Assembly: GCA_018064245.1 (NCBI GenBank)
Contig: JAGHVO010000020.1
Span: 38,172 to 102,171, forward strand
Direction of reading: 5' to 3'
Length of the DNA stretch: 64,000 nucleotides
Source: Candidatus Colimorpha pelethequi
Lineage (GTDB): Bacteria > Bacteroidota > Bacteroidia > Bacteroidales > P3
Made by a program: the position numbers and the translations under genes
The notes under the pieces: model-generated
Told to the model about the DNA's origin: nothing
Databases searched by the model: none
The model's input: only the letters and a program-made list of their open reading frames with translations
Shown: piece after piece, positions 33,793 to 42,867 of the stretch
How positions within the stretch are numbered: position 1 is the first letter of the stretch
How the letters are laid out: every line of letters begins with the position of its first letter

Positions 33793-35382
33793 ATGAAAAG
33801 AACGATTCTTCTACTTTCCGCCTTGCTGACTTTTTCGTTGACGCAGGCGCAATTGCTTGACCCCGAAGCGTATCAGGGACAGTCGTGTACCTCTATCATG
33901 GTCGGCAAAAAGGCCACTACGGATGGCAGCGTGATTACTTCACATACCTGTGACGGTCGCTATCGTACATGGATGTCCATCGAACCTGCAGCCGATCATA
34001 CAAAAGGGGAGATGTTGCAGGTGTTCAAAGGCACTGCGCATACGGTGTCGCGTGACGACTCGACGGGTGTGAAACTGGCAGGCGAAATTCCGCAGGTGGC
34101 TCACACCTACGCTTATCTCAACACTGCCTATCCCTGTATGAACGAGAAACAGTTGGCTATTGGAGAAACCACTTTCGGCGGCCCCGACACTTTGGTCAAC
34201 AAGAATGGTATGTTCTTGATTGAGGAACTGGAACGTGTGGCATTGCAACGTTGTACTACGGCTCGTGAGGCGGTGTTGCTGATTGGTGATTTGGTCAAGA
34301 AATATGGCTACGGCGACGGTGGCGAGTGCATCACCATTGCCGACAGAAACGAGATTTGGCAGATGGAGATTTTGGGCGAAGGTCCAGACAAGATTGGTGG
34401 CGTATGGGCTGCGCAGCGTGTGCCCGACGATGAGGTGGCTGTGAGTGCCAATATTCCGCGTATCGGCAAGCTCAACCGCAAAGACAAGACCAATTTCCTC
34501 TGCTCCGACAACATTGAGAAGGTTGCCAAGAAATACAACCTGTGGGACGGCAAAGAGGATTTCGTTTTTTGGAAAGCCTTCAACGCCAGCTATGCCAATG
34601 GTCGCAACTTCCGTGAACGTGAATTCTTTATCCTCAACGCATTGGCTCCGTCTTTGGGACTTACCTACGATATGCCTGAGCTGCCTTTCAGCGTAAAGCC
34701 CGACAAGAATGTTGATATCAAAGAGGTCATCGAACTTTTCCGCTCCACCTACGAAGGTACGGATATGGATATGTGTCAAAACGTGAAGATGCCCCAGAAA
34801 CACAAGGCGGAAGACGGCTCGGTATATTACGATACGGTTGTCAGTCCTATCGCCAATCCATGGATAAGCAGTAATATGCAAAACACCATCAACTACCTTG
34901 CACCAGGAACTATTGAGTTTCGTCGTACGGTGAGTGTGGCTTGGTGCTCGTATAGCTTTGTGGCACAGCTGCGCGACTGGCTGCCCGACGCAGTGGGTGG
35001 CGTGTGCTGGATGTCGGTTGACAATCCCGCCCAGTCGCCACGCATTCCCATCTTCTGTGGAACGACTGAGCTGCCTGAGGTTTTCGGTCATTGCGGACAG
35101 AAAGGCTATGACGAGAATGCCTTGATCTGGAAATACCGCAAGGCAAACAAACTCGCCACCGTGGCATGGCAGAGCACCAAAGAAAAATTTATGGATATGG
35201 TACAGTCTCAGAAAACGCAATCTTTTGAGATGGCGGCTAAAGCAGAGAAAGAGGTTGTGCAAGACAACACTAAGGCTTCCAGCATCTTGAATGCTTGTAC
35301 GAAAAAAGCTTTTGACGAATCCGTGAAATCGTGGAAACAGATGGAAGATAATTTGTGGTTTAGATTCGGAATGGGATTCTGA
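33793..35382 (+). CDS. C69-family dipeptidase, exported
   Basis: Ntn-hydrolase peptidase of the C69 (PepD/dipeptidase A) family; it splits dipeptides in the envelope. 529 aa with a signal peptide (MKRTILLLSALLTFSLTQAQ). The nucleophile is Cys32 in GQSCTSIMVGKKAT; the family's mature enzymes begin with this Cys, so 11 further residues may be removed by autoprocessing. Other signatures: TTDGSVITSHTCDGRYRTW, AIGETTFGGPDTL and NGMFLIEELERVALQR. A terminator follows at 35475, and a short ACCTTGAC repeat starts at the stop codon. Confidence 0.9.
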   Translation: MKRTILLLSALLTFSLTQAQLLDPEAYQGQSCTSIMVGKKATTDGSVITSHTCDGRYRTWMSIEPAADHTKGEMLQVFKGTAHTVSRDDSTGVKLAGEIPQVAHTYAYLNTAYPCMNEKQLAIGETTFGGPDTLVNKNGMFLIEELERVALQRCTTAREAVLLIGDLVKKYGYGDGGECITIADRNEIWQMEILGEGPDKIGGVWAAQRVPDDEVAVSANIPRIGKLNRKDKTNFLCSDNIEKVAKKYNLWDGKEDFVFWKAFNASYANGRNFREREFFILNALAPSLGLTYDMPELPFSVKPDKNVDIKEVIELFRSTYEGTDMDMCQNVKMPQKHKAEDGSVYYDTVVSPIANPWISSNMQNTINYLAPGTIEFRRTVSVAWCSYSFVAQLRDWLPDAVGGVCWMSVDNPAQSPRIPIFCGTTELPEVFGHCGQKGYDENALIWKYRKANKLATVAWQSTKEKFMDMVQSQKTQSFEMAAKAEKEVVQDNTKASSILNACTKKAFDESVKSWKQMEDNLWFRFGMGF

Positions 35383-35440
35383 TTGACCTTGACTTTAACC
35401 TTAACCTTGACTGGTAATTTTCAATTCTCGATTTTAATTC
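35383..35440 (+). repeat. ACCTTGAC-type and CAATTCTC-type repeats after C69 gene
   Basis: TTGACCTTGACTTTAACCTT and AACCTTGACT (35383-35413), then TTTTCAATTCTCGATTTTAA. The first block is the reverse complement of the repeat after sufB at 21064-21096. Confidence 0.7.
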
Positions 35441-35474
35441 GTTCAAATCCGAGATCAGCATACTACGAACAAAC

Positions 35475-35505
35475 AAAAAGCCGCCTCAAACGAGGCGGCT
35501 TTTTT
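35475..35505 (+). terminator. Bidirectional terminator, C69 dipeptidase / LEA2-like lipoprotein
   Basis: AAAAAGCCGCCTC (35475-35487), loop AAAC, GAGGCGGCTTTTTT (35492-35505). Perfect GC stem with A and T tracts on either side, between convergent genes. Confidence 0.93.
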
Positions 35506-35539
35506 ATCGATATAAAATGTTAAGATATTCAGACTCTGC

Positions 35540-35604
35540 AGTGACTAGTGATTAGGAATAGAATCCTCCTTCTAATCTCCAAATCTTCTAATCTTCAAAT
35601 CTGA
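35540..35604. repeat. GTGACTAGTGATTAG and AATCTTC repeats
   Basis: CAGTGACTAGTGATTAGG, then TCCTTCTAATCTCCAAATCT and TCTAATCTTCAAATCTG (8- to 9-base units), downstream of the minus-strand lipoprotein gene and past the terminator. Confidence 0.65.
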
Positions 35605-35609
35605 AATAT

Positions 35610-36197
35610 TTATTTCTTGGTAATGTTGATGAAATTGGGGTACTTGATGGTCTGACCGGCGACTTCCAGCGAGGGCTTGATGCGGAGGTCAAGGTCGGAT
35701 GAGAGACCGTTGGAAGAGAAGGAAGAAGCGAATTTCTTGAGGTCTTCGGCGCCTTTCTTGGAGAAGAGGCTGTAGAGGTCGGTACCCACGTTGAGGGGAA
35801 CGATGGAGGTCTTGTTGGCAACGATGTTGTAGCGCTTGTTGAGCGTGCCCGTTGCGTACTGGCTTTTCTGGATATCGAGAGCCCAGTCCATAGCGGAGAG
35901 AACGGCGTTCTTGTCGGTTGGATTCTTTACGTTCACGTTGACGTCCATGTTCAAAGGCACTTTCTTGCTGACCATGGCGGTGGTGAGTTTCACAACGTCC
36001 ATTGCGGAGATGTTGCCGTTGGTGATGTCTTTTACGTTGACGCCCGCAACGCTGAGGTTGTTGACATTCTTGAGGTTGAACTCACAGTTGGCGAGGTTGG
36101 CGAGACCTTGTACTTGGGATGCTACGTCGGAAAGAATGCTGCAAGATGCGCACATCAGTGCGATGGATGCGAGACTGACAATAAGGATCTTTTTCAT
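35610..36197 (-). CDS. LEA2/WHy-like lipoprotein (195 aa)
   Basis: Lipoprotein signal MKKILIVSLASIALMCASC (lipobox Cys19). Residues ~80-185 resemble a LEA2/WHy beta-sandwich: VPLNMDVNVNVKNPTDKNAV, SQYATGTLNKRYNIVANKTS, IVPLNVGTDL. That alternation of a small-group segment and an 'N-P' turn is typical, but the assignment is by pattern. Function unknown; a structural or stress role in the envelope is possible. It is transcribed towards the strong terminator at 35475 and is divergent from glnS. Confidence 0.65.
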   Translation of the reverse strand: MKKILIVSLASIALMCASCSILSDVASQVQGLANLANCEFNLKNVNNLSVAGVNVKDITNGNISAMDVVKLTTAMVSKKVPLNMDVNVNVKNPTDKNAVLSAMDWALDIQKSQYATGTLNKRYNIVANKTSIVPLNVGTDLYSLFSKKGAEDLKKFASSFSSNGLSSDLDLRIKPSLEVAGQTIKYPNFINITKK

Positions 36198-36331
36198 AAA
36201 TTGTTATTTGAAAATTGATAATATACTGATGGGTTTGAAAATGCAAAGATACGAAAAGAAATTGAAATAAGTGATGCTTTATGCAATGAGTATATCATTG
36301 CAAATTGACAAATGGGTTTTGATTTGTGGGC

Positions 36332-36362
36332 TTTGTAGAATGAAATTTTATTTGTATTTTTG
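36332..36362 (+). promoter_or_regulatory. Bacteroidota-type promoter for glnS
   Basis: TTTG (36332-36335), 19 bases, TATTTTTG (36355-36362): a full match to TTTG-N19-21-TAnnTTTG. Predicted leader is about 60 nt. Confidence 0.75.
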
Positions 36363-36427
36363 TATATTTAATTAATTGGGCGTAATACCTTTTAGAAACA
36401 ATATAAAATAAATAAAAACAATCATTT

Positions 36428-38128
36428 ATGACTACCAACGAAACTCCAGACAAACAACTAAACTTTTTGGAAGAGATTATTGAGCGTGACTTGAGCGAGG
36501 GCAAGCACAAAAGTATCCTTACTCGTTTCCCTCCAGAACCCAATGGCTATCTGCATATTGGACATGCAAAGTCGATTTGTCTGAATTTCGGTTTGGCTAA
36601 GAAATATGGCGGCAAGACGAACTTGCGTTTCGACGATACGAACCCTGTAAAGGAGGACACCGAATATGTTGACGCTATCCAGAACGATATCCGTTGGCTC
36701 GGTTTTGAGTGGTGCAGCATTCATTATGCTTCCGATTATTTTGACCAGCTTTATGAGTGGGCTTGTGAGTTGATCAAGAAGGGTTTGGCTTACGTTGACG
36801 ACCAGACCTTGGAGGAAATCCGCCAAAACCGAGGCACCGTGACGCAGCCTGGCAAAAACAGCCCTTGGCGTGACCGCTCGGTGGAGGAAAACCTCGACCT
36901 TTTCGCACGTATGAAGGCTGGCGAGTTTGAGGACGGCAGCAAGGTGCTGCGTGCCAAGATTGACATGGCGCACCCGAACATGCAGTTCCGCGACCCTATC
37001 ATGTACCGCATTCTTCATGCCGAGCATCATAGAACGGGCAACAAATGGTGCATCTACCCGATGTATGACTACGCCCACGGCGAGAGCGATTCCATCGAAA
37101 ACATTACACACTCAATCTGTACTTTAGAGTTTGACATTCATCGCCCTCTGTATGATTGGTTTATCGAACAGCTTGGAATCTTCCCGAGCCATCAGTATGA
37201 GTTCGCTCGTCTGAACATCAACTACACGGTGATGAGCAAGCGCAAACTGCTCCAGTTGGTGAAGGAAAACTACGTGAGTGGTTGGGACGACCCGAGAATG
37301 CCGACTATCTGCGGTTTCCGTCGTCGTGGCTATACCCCCGAAAGCATCCGCAACTTCTGCGAACGTATTGGTGTGGCTAAGCGTGACAACATCATCGATT
37401 ATTCTTTGCTCGAATTCTCGTTGAGAGAGCATTTGAACAAGACAGCTCAGCGTCGTATGGCTGTGCTGGATCCCGTAAAGGTGGTGATTGACAACTATCC
37501 AGAAGGTCAGTATGAGACTTTGACGGCAGTCAACAATCCCGAGAACCCCGAAGACGGAACACGTGAGGTGCCTTTTGGCAGAGAACTCTACATAGAGCGT
37601 GAGGACTTTATGGAAGACGCTCCCAAGAAATATTTCCGTATGACGATTGGCAGAGAGGTGCGTCTGCGCTATGCCTATTTTGTTACCTGCCAGAGCGTTG
37701 AAAAGGATGCCGAAGGCAACATCACCTGCATCCATTGCACCTACGATCCCGCCACCCGCGGTGGCGACGCTCCAGACGGCCGCAAGGTGAAAGGCACTAT
37801 CCATTGGGTTAGCGCTCATCATGCCGTGGATGCCGAGGTGCGTCTGTTCGACCGACTCTTTGCTACCGAAGCTCCCGACGAGGCTCCCGAAGGCAAGACC
37901 TTCCTCGACAACCTCAATCCCGACTCACTGCACGTGTTGCAGGGCTGCAAACTGGAACCGAGTTTGGCGAATATCGAGAAACATTTCGAGAATGGCGTGG
38001 AAGCTCCCGTACGCTATCAGTTCGAGCGCATGGGCTATTTCTGCACCGATCGCGACTCCACTCCCGAACACCTTGTTTTCAACCGCTCCTGCACTTTGAA
38101 GGACAGTTTCAAAATTGGTGAAAAGTGA
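36428..38128 (+). CDS. glnS: Glutaminyl-tRNA synthetase
   Basis: Class I synthetase charging tRNA-Gln with glutamine. 566 aa. The HIGH motif is at 43-46 ([15 protein letters not shown]) and the KMSKS equivalent VMSKRK at 268-273; FDDTNP and the two-domain anticodon-binding beta-barrel (~340-555) follow. It is GlnRS rather than Glu[22 protein letters not shown] and the C-terminal barrel are diagnostic. So direct charging is available and the amidotransferase route is not needed for Gln. The stop TGA begins the GTGAATAGTGA repeat. Confidence 0.97.
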   Translation: MTTNETPDKQLNFLEEIIERDLSEGKHKSILTRFPPEPNGYLHIGHAKSICLNFGLAKKYGGKTNLRFDDTNPVKEDTEYVDAIQNDIRWLGFEWCSIHYASDYFDQLYEWACELIKKGLAYVDDQTLEEIRQNRGTVTQPGKNSPWRDRSVEENLDLFARMKAGEFEDGSKVLRAKIDMAHPNMQFRDPIMYRILHAEHHRTGNKWCIYPMYDYAHGESDSIENITHSICTLEFDIHRPLYDWFIEQLGIFPSHQYEFARLNINYTVMSKRKLLQLVKENYVSGWDDPRMPTICGFRRRGYTPESIRNFCERIGVAKRDNIIDYSLLEFSLREHLNKTAQRRMAVLDPVKVVIDNYPEGQYETLTAVNNPENPEDGTREVPFGRELYIEREDFMEDAPKKYFRMTIGREVRLRYAYFVTCQSVEKDAEGNITCIHCTYDPATRGGDAPDGRKVKGTIHWVSAHHAVDAEVRLFDRLFATEAPDEAPEGKTFLDNLNPDSLHVLQGCKLEPSLANIEKHFENGVEAPVRYQFERMGYFCTDRDSTPEHLVFNRSCTLKDSFKIGEK

Positions 38129-38250
38129 ATAGTGATCTCTTAATAATTCTCAATTCTCAATTATCCAAATCTCCAAACCTTCAAATCAACAAATCAACAG
38201 TTCAACAGTTCAACAGTTCAACAGTTCAACAGTTCAACAAATCAACACCA
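38122..38250 (+). repeat. Composite junction repeat with CAACAGTT array, glnS / GT39
   Basis: AAAAGTGAATAGTGATC at the glnS stop, CTCTTAATAATTCTCAATTC, CAAATCTCCAAACCTTCAAA, then eight 8-base units at 38187-38250: CAACAAAT, five perfect CAACAGTT (38195-38234), CAACAAAT, CAACACCA. The array ends four bases before the ATG at 38254. Confidence 0.9.
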
Positions 38251-38253
38251 CCT

Positions 38254-39681
38254 ATGTCCCGTCTTTTCCATAGTTCAATGTATGTCTTCGTGGTTGCCTT
38301 GTTTTTGGCAATCATTGGGGATACGTTGTTGACTACGGGACTATTCATGGATGGTTTGATTTACTCGAACGTCGCCAACAATATGGCGCACGGCATCGGG
38401 TCGTTCTGGCATCCTTCCTACACCTTGACGCAGTTTCCTGAGTTCTACGAGCATCCTCCATTGGCAATGGGTTTGCTCAGCCTGTTCTATCGCATTTTCG
38501 GTGACGGCATCTGGGTGGTTAGGTTCTATTCCATGTTCATGACCGTCCTCACGGCATGGCTATTGCTCAAGTTGTGGAAACAGTTGGGCTTTGAGATGCG
38601 CATGGGTTGGCTGCCGCTGTTGATGTGGACGCTGGTTCCCGCCGTGACGCTCAACTCGCACGAGAACATGCTGGAATGTACGATGGCGGTTTTTGTGGTT
38701 GAGGCGGTGTTATTGATTTTGCGTGGTGGCACTTGGCGAATGATTTTGGCGGGTGTAATGCTCGTAGCGGCGTTCTTGACCAAAGGGTTCACGGGACTTT
38801 ATCCGTTGGCGTTGCCATTGATTCTTTTCCTGACTCGTCCTCGCGACAACGCTTTCACTCGTTCTCGCGCCCATGCAATCAATGTCGCTGGAACCAACAC
38901 GCTTTTGCTGATTGCATCTATGGCGGTCACTTTCGGACTGGTGTGTCTGTTGCCAGGCGCTTGGGATTTCATCACCAATTATTTCAAGATTCAGGTGGTG
39001 GGAACCATAAACGAGCCCGTGGTCTCCACAAGATGGTGGATTGTGCGCAAATTCTTTGAAGAGACATTGATTTTGTGGGCGTTGGTAATCGTGGGATTTG
39101 TGTTGGAACTGCGTCGCTGCAAGTCCGACCCTATGACCGTGCCGCATCTTCCGCAACTTCCATTGTTGCTGCTCACCCTTTGTGGTGTTTTGCCTATTAT
39201 GGTAAGCTTGAAACAGCGCGACTTTTATATTCTTACGGTCTATCCATTCTTTGCTGTGGCTGTGGCTGCGGGTTTGAACGACCTCATTGCCAAGTGGTGC
39301 TCCAAGGTGAATAAGCTGGCTTGTGGTATCGTTGTGGCTTGTGCCGTGGCGTTGTCGATTTTCGCCATAGTGTTCAACGCATCCCATTACGGCAAGCCGG
39401 GTAGGGACGTGGCACTTCAGGAAGATATGAAACTGGTGGTTCCTTATCTGCAAAAAGACGAGTTGGTGAGTGTGGGACAGGCGGACTATGATCACTATCG
39501 TTTGCATGGCTACTATTGGCGTTCCGCTCATGTCTCACTGACTAATCAGATTGGCAACAAGCATCTTTTGTTGGGTGACGAAACGCAGTTTAAGGCTTTG
39601 CAATTGGACACGCTTTATTCACCCATCAATCTGCCTACGCAACAATACAAGCTTTATGAATTGGTGACTAGTAATCAATGA
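38254..39681 (+). CDS. ArnT/PMT-like GT39-family membrane glycosyltransferase
   Basis: GT-C glycosyltransferase using a polyprenyl-phosphate sugar donor, active at the periplasmic face. 475 aa from ATG 38254. Upstream in-frame codons back to 38125 translate pure repeat DNA (e.g. S-T-V-Q-Q-F-N), so they are rejected as coding. About ten to eleven membrane helices; the first periplasmic loop has DGLIYSNVANNMAHG and EFYEHPPLAMGLLSLFYRIFG, matching the PMT_2 pattern with its conserved acidic residue and E-H-P-P. LTKGFTGLYPLALPLILF matches the second conserved loop. Acceptor unknown (lipid A, glycan or protein). The C-terminal V-T-S-N-Q is written by repeat DNA. Confidence 0.85.
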   Translation: MSRLFHSSMYVFVVALFLAIIGDTLLTTGLFMDGLIYSNVANNMAHGIGSFWHPSYTLTQFPEFYEHPPLAMGLLSLFYRIFGDGIWVVRFYSMFMTVLTAWLLLKLWKQLGFEMRMGWLPLLMWTLVPAVTLNSHENMLECTMAVFVVEAVLLILRGGTWRMILAGVMLVAAFLTKGFTGLYPLALPLILFLTRPRDNAFTRSRAHAINVAGTNTLLLIASMAVTFGLVCLLPGAWDFITNYFKIQVVGTINEPVVSTRWWIVRKFFEETLILWALVIVGFVLELRRCKSDPMTVPHLPQLPLLLLTLCGVLPIMVSLKQRDFYILTVYPFFAVAVAAGLNDLIAKWCSKVNKLACGIVVACAVALSIFAIVFNASHYGKPGRDVALQEDMKLVVPYLQKDELVSVGQADYDHYRLHGYYWRSAHVSLTNQIGNKHLLLGDETQFKALQLDTLYSPINLPTQQYKLYELVTSNQ

Positions 39682-39744
39682 ATTGTGAATAGGACTTCTT
39701 AACTCATATTGTCTGAATATCTGAACATCTAAACATCTGAATAA
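39663..39744 (+). repeat. Composite junction repeat, GT39 / pheT
   Basis: GGTGACTAGTAATCAATGA (holding the GT39 C-terminal codons and stop), AATTGTGAATAGG, CTTCTTAACTCATATTG, then TGAATATCTGAACATC and TAAACATCTGAATAA, 8-base units. Same module order as 31331-31387. Confidence 0.8.
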
Positions 39745-39770
39745 TAAAAATATAAAATAACAATTTACTC

Positions 39771-42248
39771 ATGAAGATTTCTTACAAATGGCTCAAGGAA
39801 TATGTTGACACCGAGCTGACTCCCGAAGAACTTGACGATTTGCTGACCTTTAGTGGTCTTGAAATAGAAGGTATCGAAAAGGTTGAGACCATCAAAGGTG
39901 GTCTGGAACATGTGGTGATTGCCCAGGTGCTCACCTGCGTTCCACATCCCGATTCCGACCATCTGCACATCACTACCGTTGATGTCGGTGGCGAGCGTCC
40001 TTTAGACATCGTTTGTGGCGCTCCCAATGTGGCAGCAGGACAAAAGGTTGTCTGCGCCCAGATTGGTACCAAAATTTACACTTCCGATACAGAGTTTTAT
40101 GAAATCAAGAAGGGAAAGTTGCGTGGCGCAGTGAGCGAAGGTATGCTTTGCGCTGCCGACGAGTTGCAGCTTGGCAATAGTCACGACGGCATTATGGTGC
40201 TTCCCGACGATGCTCCCGTTGGAATGCCCGCCAAGGAGTATTTCCATGTTGAAGAGGACTACACTCTTGAGGTTGCCATCACTGCCAACCGTAGCGACGC
40301 TACCAGTCATATTGGCGTTGCTCGCGATGTGGTGGCTGTGTTGAACACCCGCAACGACAAGAATCTTCATATCAATTGGCCTGAAGTGGCTGAGCTGAAG
40401 TCGGTCAACAAAGCCAAACCCATCCAGGTACGCGTCGAGGCTCCAGAACTCTGTCCCAGATATACAGGCCTTACCATCCGCAACGTCAAGGTTCAGGAAT
40501 CTCCCGACTGGTTGCAGAACAAGCTCCGTACCGTTGGAATACGTCCTATTAATAATGTAGTAGATGTGACCAATTTCGTGCTTATGGAGGTTGGTCAGCC
40601 TATGCACGCTTTTGATGCCGACAAGATTGATGGCGGTCAGGTTGTGGTGAAATGTCTGCCTCAGGATACGCCTTTTGTAACCCTCGATGGTGTGGAACGC
40701 AAGCTCGACGCGCGCGACCTTATGATTTGCAACGAAAAGGAAGGAATGTGCATCGCTGGTGTCTTTGGTGGCGAAAAGAGTGGCGTAACGATGAATACCA
40801 CAAATATCTTTCTTGAAAGCGCCTACTTCAATCCCGTAAGCATTCGCAAGACCTCCAAACGTCATGGCCTCAAGACTGACGCAAGTTTCCGCTACGAACG
40901 TGGCTGCGACCCCAACATCACCATTTGGGCAATCCGCCGTGCCGCTTTGCTCATCCAACAGTTGGCTGGTGGCGAAATCTGTGGCGACATGATCGACCTT
41001 TATCCTAAGCCCATCGAGCGTGCCGAGGTGGAAATAAACTTCCGTCGTGTGTTTGATCTTATCGGCAAGGAAATCCCTATGGACGCCGTTCGCACAGCAC
41101 TTACCTCGCTCGACATCGAGATTGTAAAGGAAGACAAGGATGGTATGTTGCTTCGCATTCCTACCTGCAAGGTGGATGTCTATCGCGAATGTGATGTGGT
41201 TGAAGAAATTATGCGTATCTACGGCTATAATAACATCACTTTCGACGAGCGTCTCAGCAGCTGTCTTTCCTATGGAAAGAAACCCAATCCGCGCAAGCTT
41301 CAGAATATCGTTTCCGACTATCTCACTAACAATGGTTTCAGCGAGATTATGAACAACTCGCTCACCAAGGCGGAATACTACGAAGGCAATAAAGACTTTG
41401 CAGCTGAGGCTTGTGTCAACATTCTCAATCCTTTGAGCAAAGAGCTTAACGTGATGCGCCAGACCTTGCTTTACTGTGGTATGGAATGCATCGTTCGCAA
41501 CCTCAACTATAAGATTCGTGATCAGAAACTCTATGAGTTTGGCCGTTCTTATTACAAGAACAATGTCGAGAATCCTACCGACGAGAACATTCCTGTAACC
41601 AAGAAATATTCAGAGGTGCAGCATCTCTCTATCTTTATGACGGGTGCACAGATGTCTGAAAGCTGGAAAATCAAGACGGAGGATACCGATTTCTACTATC
41701 TCAAGTCTCATGTCTTGAATATCCTCAACCGTATGCGTGTCAATATGTCACGCATTCAGATTGTTCCCGCAACGGAACATTATTATGCCGAAGGTCTTGA
41801 CCTCGTGTTCCGCGACAGCAAGAAACAAATTGCTTCCCTTGGTCGTTTGGGCAAGGAAACACTCAAACTTATGGACTGCAAGCAGGATGTTTTCTATGCT
41901 GACATCAATTGGGATTTGGTGCTCAAAACCTATCCCGACAAGGAGGTTACCTATACCGAAATCGCCAAATTCCCCGAAGTGCGTCGCGACCTTGCTTTGC
42001 TTATCGACCAGAAAGTCACCTTCGCTGAAATTGAGCAGGTAGCATATAACACCGAGAAGAAACTCCTTCGTCGCGTATCGCTCTTTGACGTTTATGAAGG
42101 CAAGGGCGTGGCCGAAGACAAGAAATCCTATGCCGTCAACTTCATCCTCCAGGATAAGGACAAAACACTCAACGACAAACAGATTGAGTCTGTAATGGCT
42201 AAGTTGCAGAAGAATCTTGAAACCCAACTAGGCGCACAGATTAGGTAA
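39771..42248 (+). CDS. pheT: Phenylalanyl-tRNA synthetase beta subunit
   Basis: Beta chain of the class II PheRS heterotetramer. 825 aa, full length: EMAP/tRNA-binding domain (~40-150, HVVIAQVLTCVPHPDSDHLH), B3/B4 editing domain (~210-390, PINNVVDVTNFVLMEVGQP), B5 (~400-475), the synthetase-like core (~480-700) and the C-terminal anticodon-binding FDX-ACB domain (~735-825, KFPEVRRDLALLIDQKV). pheS is not adjacent, as is common in Bacteroidota. A composite repeat spacer precedes it and another follows the stop. Confidence 0.97.
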   Translation: MKISYKWLKEYVDTELTPEELDDLLTFSGLEIEGIEKVETIKGGLEHVVIAQVLTCVPHPDSDHLHITTVDVGGERPLDIVCGAPNVAAGQKVVCAQIGTKIYTSDTEFYEIKKGKLRGAVSEGMLCAADELQLGNSHDGIMVLPDDAPVGMPAKEYFHVEEDYTLEVAITANRSDATSHIGVARDVVAVLNTRNDKNLHINWPEVAELKSVNKAKPIQVRVEAPELCPRYTGLTIRNVKVQESPDWLQNKLRTVGIRPINNVVDVTNFVLMEVGQPMHAFDADKIDGGQVVVKCLPQDTPFVTLDGVERKLDARDLMICNEKEGMCIAGVFGGEKSGVTMNTTNIFLESAYFNPVSIRKTSKRHGLKTDASFRYERGCDPNITIWAIRRAALLIQQLAGGEICGDMIDLYPKPIERAEVEINFRRVFDLIGKEIPMDAVRTALTSLDIEIVKEDKDGMLLRIPTCKVDVYRECDVVEEIMRIYGYNNITFDERLSSCLSYGKKPNPRKLQNIVSDYLTNNGFSEIMNNSLTKAEYYEGNKDFAAEACVNILNPLSKELNVMRQTLLYCGMECIVRNLNYKIRDQKLYEFGRSYYKNNVENPTDENIPVTKKYSEVQHLSIFMTGAQMSESWKIKTEDTDFYYLKSHVLNILNRMRVNMSRIQIVPATEHYYAEGLDLVFRDSKKQIASLGRLGKETLKLMDCKQDVFYADINWDLVLKTYPDKEVTYTEIAKFPEVRRDLALLIDQKVTFAEIEQVAYNTEKKLLRRVSLFDVYEGKGVAEDKKSYAVNFILQDKDKTLNDKQIESVMAKLQKNLETQLGAQIR

Positions 42249-42302
42249 TGTGAATTGTGAATAGGAACTCTAAACTCATTCTCAATTTCAATTCTAAATT
42301 CT
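42246..42302 (+). repeat. Composite junction repeat, pheT / 165-aa protein
   Basis: GTAATGTGAATTGTGAATAGG, then AACTCTAAACTCATTC, then TCAATTTCAATTCTAAATTC up to the ATG at 42304. Its order and wording closely match the minus-strand copy at 52834-52912. Confidence 0.85.
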
Positions 42303-42303
42303 A

Positions 42304-42801
42304 ATGACTCCTCTTCTTGAAAAATATGATGTAAAGGTTCTTCTTGCCCTCAACCAAGCGTTGCAGGGCAACAAGGACTTTTTCCGTTTTCTCATCGAAG
42401 GAGGATTTCCCGAACTGGCGGCTTTTTGTAGCGCCATTTGGGCCAACGAAGAGGCAATGATGTGGCTTTTCAAGAACGAGCGTCCTCATTTTGCCATTCT
42501 TAGCAATGCCATAGATGGAGAAGAAGAGGCTCTGGTGTGGATCAAGAAAAGTTGTACCGAGGTCAACTACATTTTCGCACTTGCTTGTCGTGAAGACCAA
42601 GGCGCTTTGATGTGGTTGCATAAGAAAAAGTTGGCAATATTCATCATGCTTGCCGAATCAGTGCACAAGATTCTCGACCTACAGGCTACTGAAAATGCAG
42701 GACCTTACGTAATGCATTTTGGTGGCGACTACCGCGTGGCGGAAGAAATGACAGAATGGCTCAAATCCAAGCGGGCGGAGAAAATAAATAGTGACCAGTG
42801 A
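42304..42801 (+). CDS. Hypothetical repeat protein (165 aa)
   Basis: I do not recognise the family. No signal peptide or membrane segment. It holds three internal repeats of ~35 residues, each starting with an [EG]AxMWL helix: NEEAMMWLFKNERPHFAIL (~56-74), GEEEALVWIKKSCTEVNYIF (~76-95) and EDQGALMWLHKKKLAIFIML (~98-117). This suggests an all-helical repeat (TPR/HEAT-like) cytoplasmic protein. The C-terminal I-N-S-D-Q-stop is written by the GTGACCAGTGA repeat, so the natural C-terminus may have been replaced. Located between pheT and the pseudouridine synthase. Confidence 0.7.
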   Translation: MTPLLEKYDVKVLLALNQALQGNKDFFRFLIEGGFPELAAFCSAIWANEEAMMWLFKNERPHFAILSNAIDGEEEALVWIKKSCTEVNYIFALACREDQGALMWLHKKKLAIFIMLAESVHKILDLQATENAGPYVMHFGGDYRVAEEMTEWLKSKRAEKINSDQ

Positions 42802-42807
42802 TCGGTG
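42787..42807 (+). repeat. GTGACCAGTGA-type repeat at a stop codon
   Basis: AATAGTGACCAGTGATCGGTG overlaps the last four codons and the stop (42799-42801) of the preceding gene. Confidence 0.6.
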
Positions 42808-42867
42808 TACATACAATAGATTCTGCGATCGCTTATAATTTATAAATAGTAATTCATAATAATCACA

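Noticed and set aside
38187..38250. CRISPR array
   Set aside because: The units are adjacent octamers without spacers and there are no cas genes.
38125..38253. N-terminal extension of the GT39 gene to 38125
   Set aside because: These codons translate junction repeats (S-T-V-Q-Q-F-N); homology and the membrane helix begin at ATG 38254.
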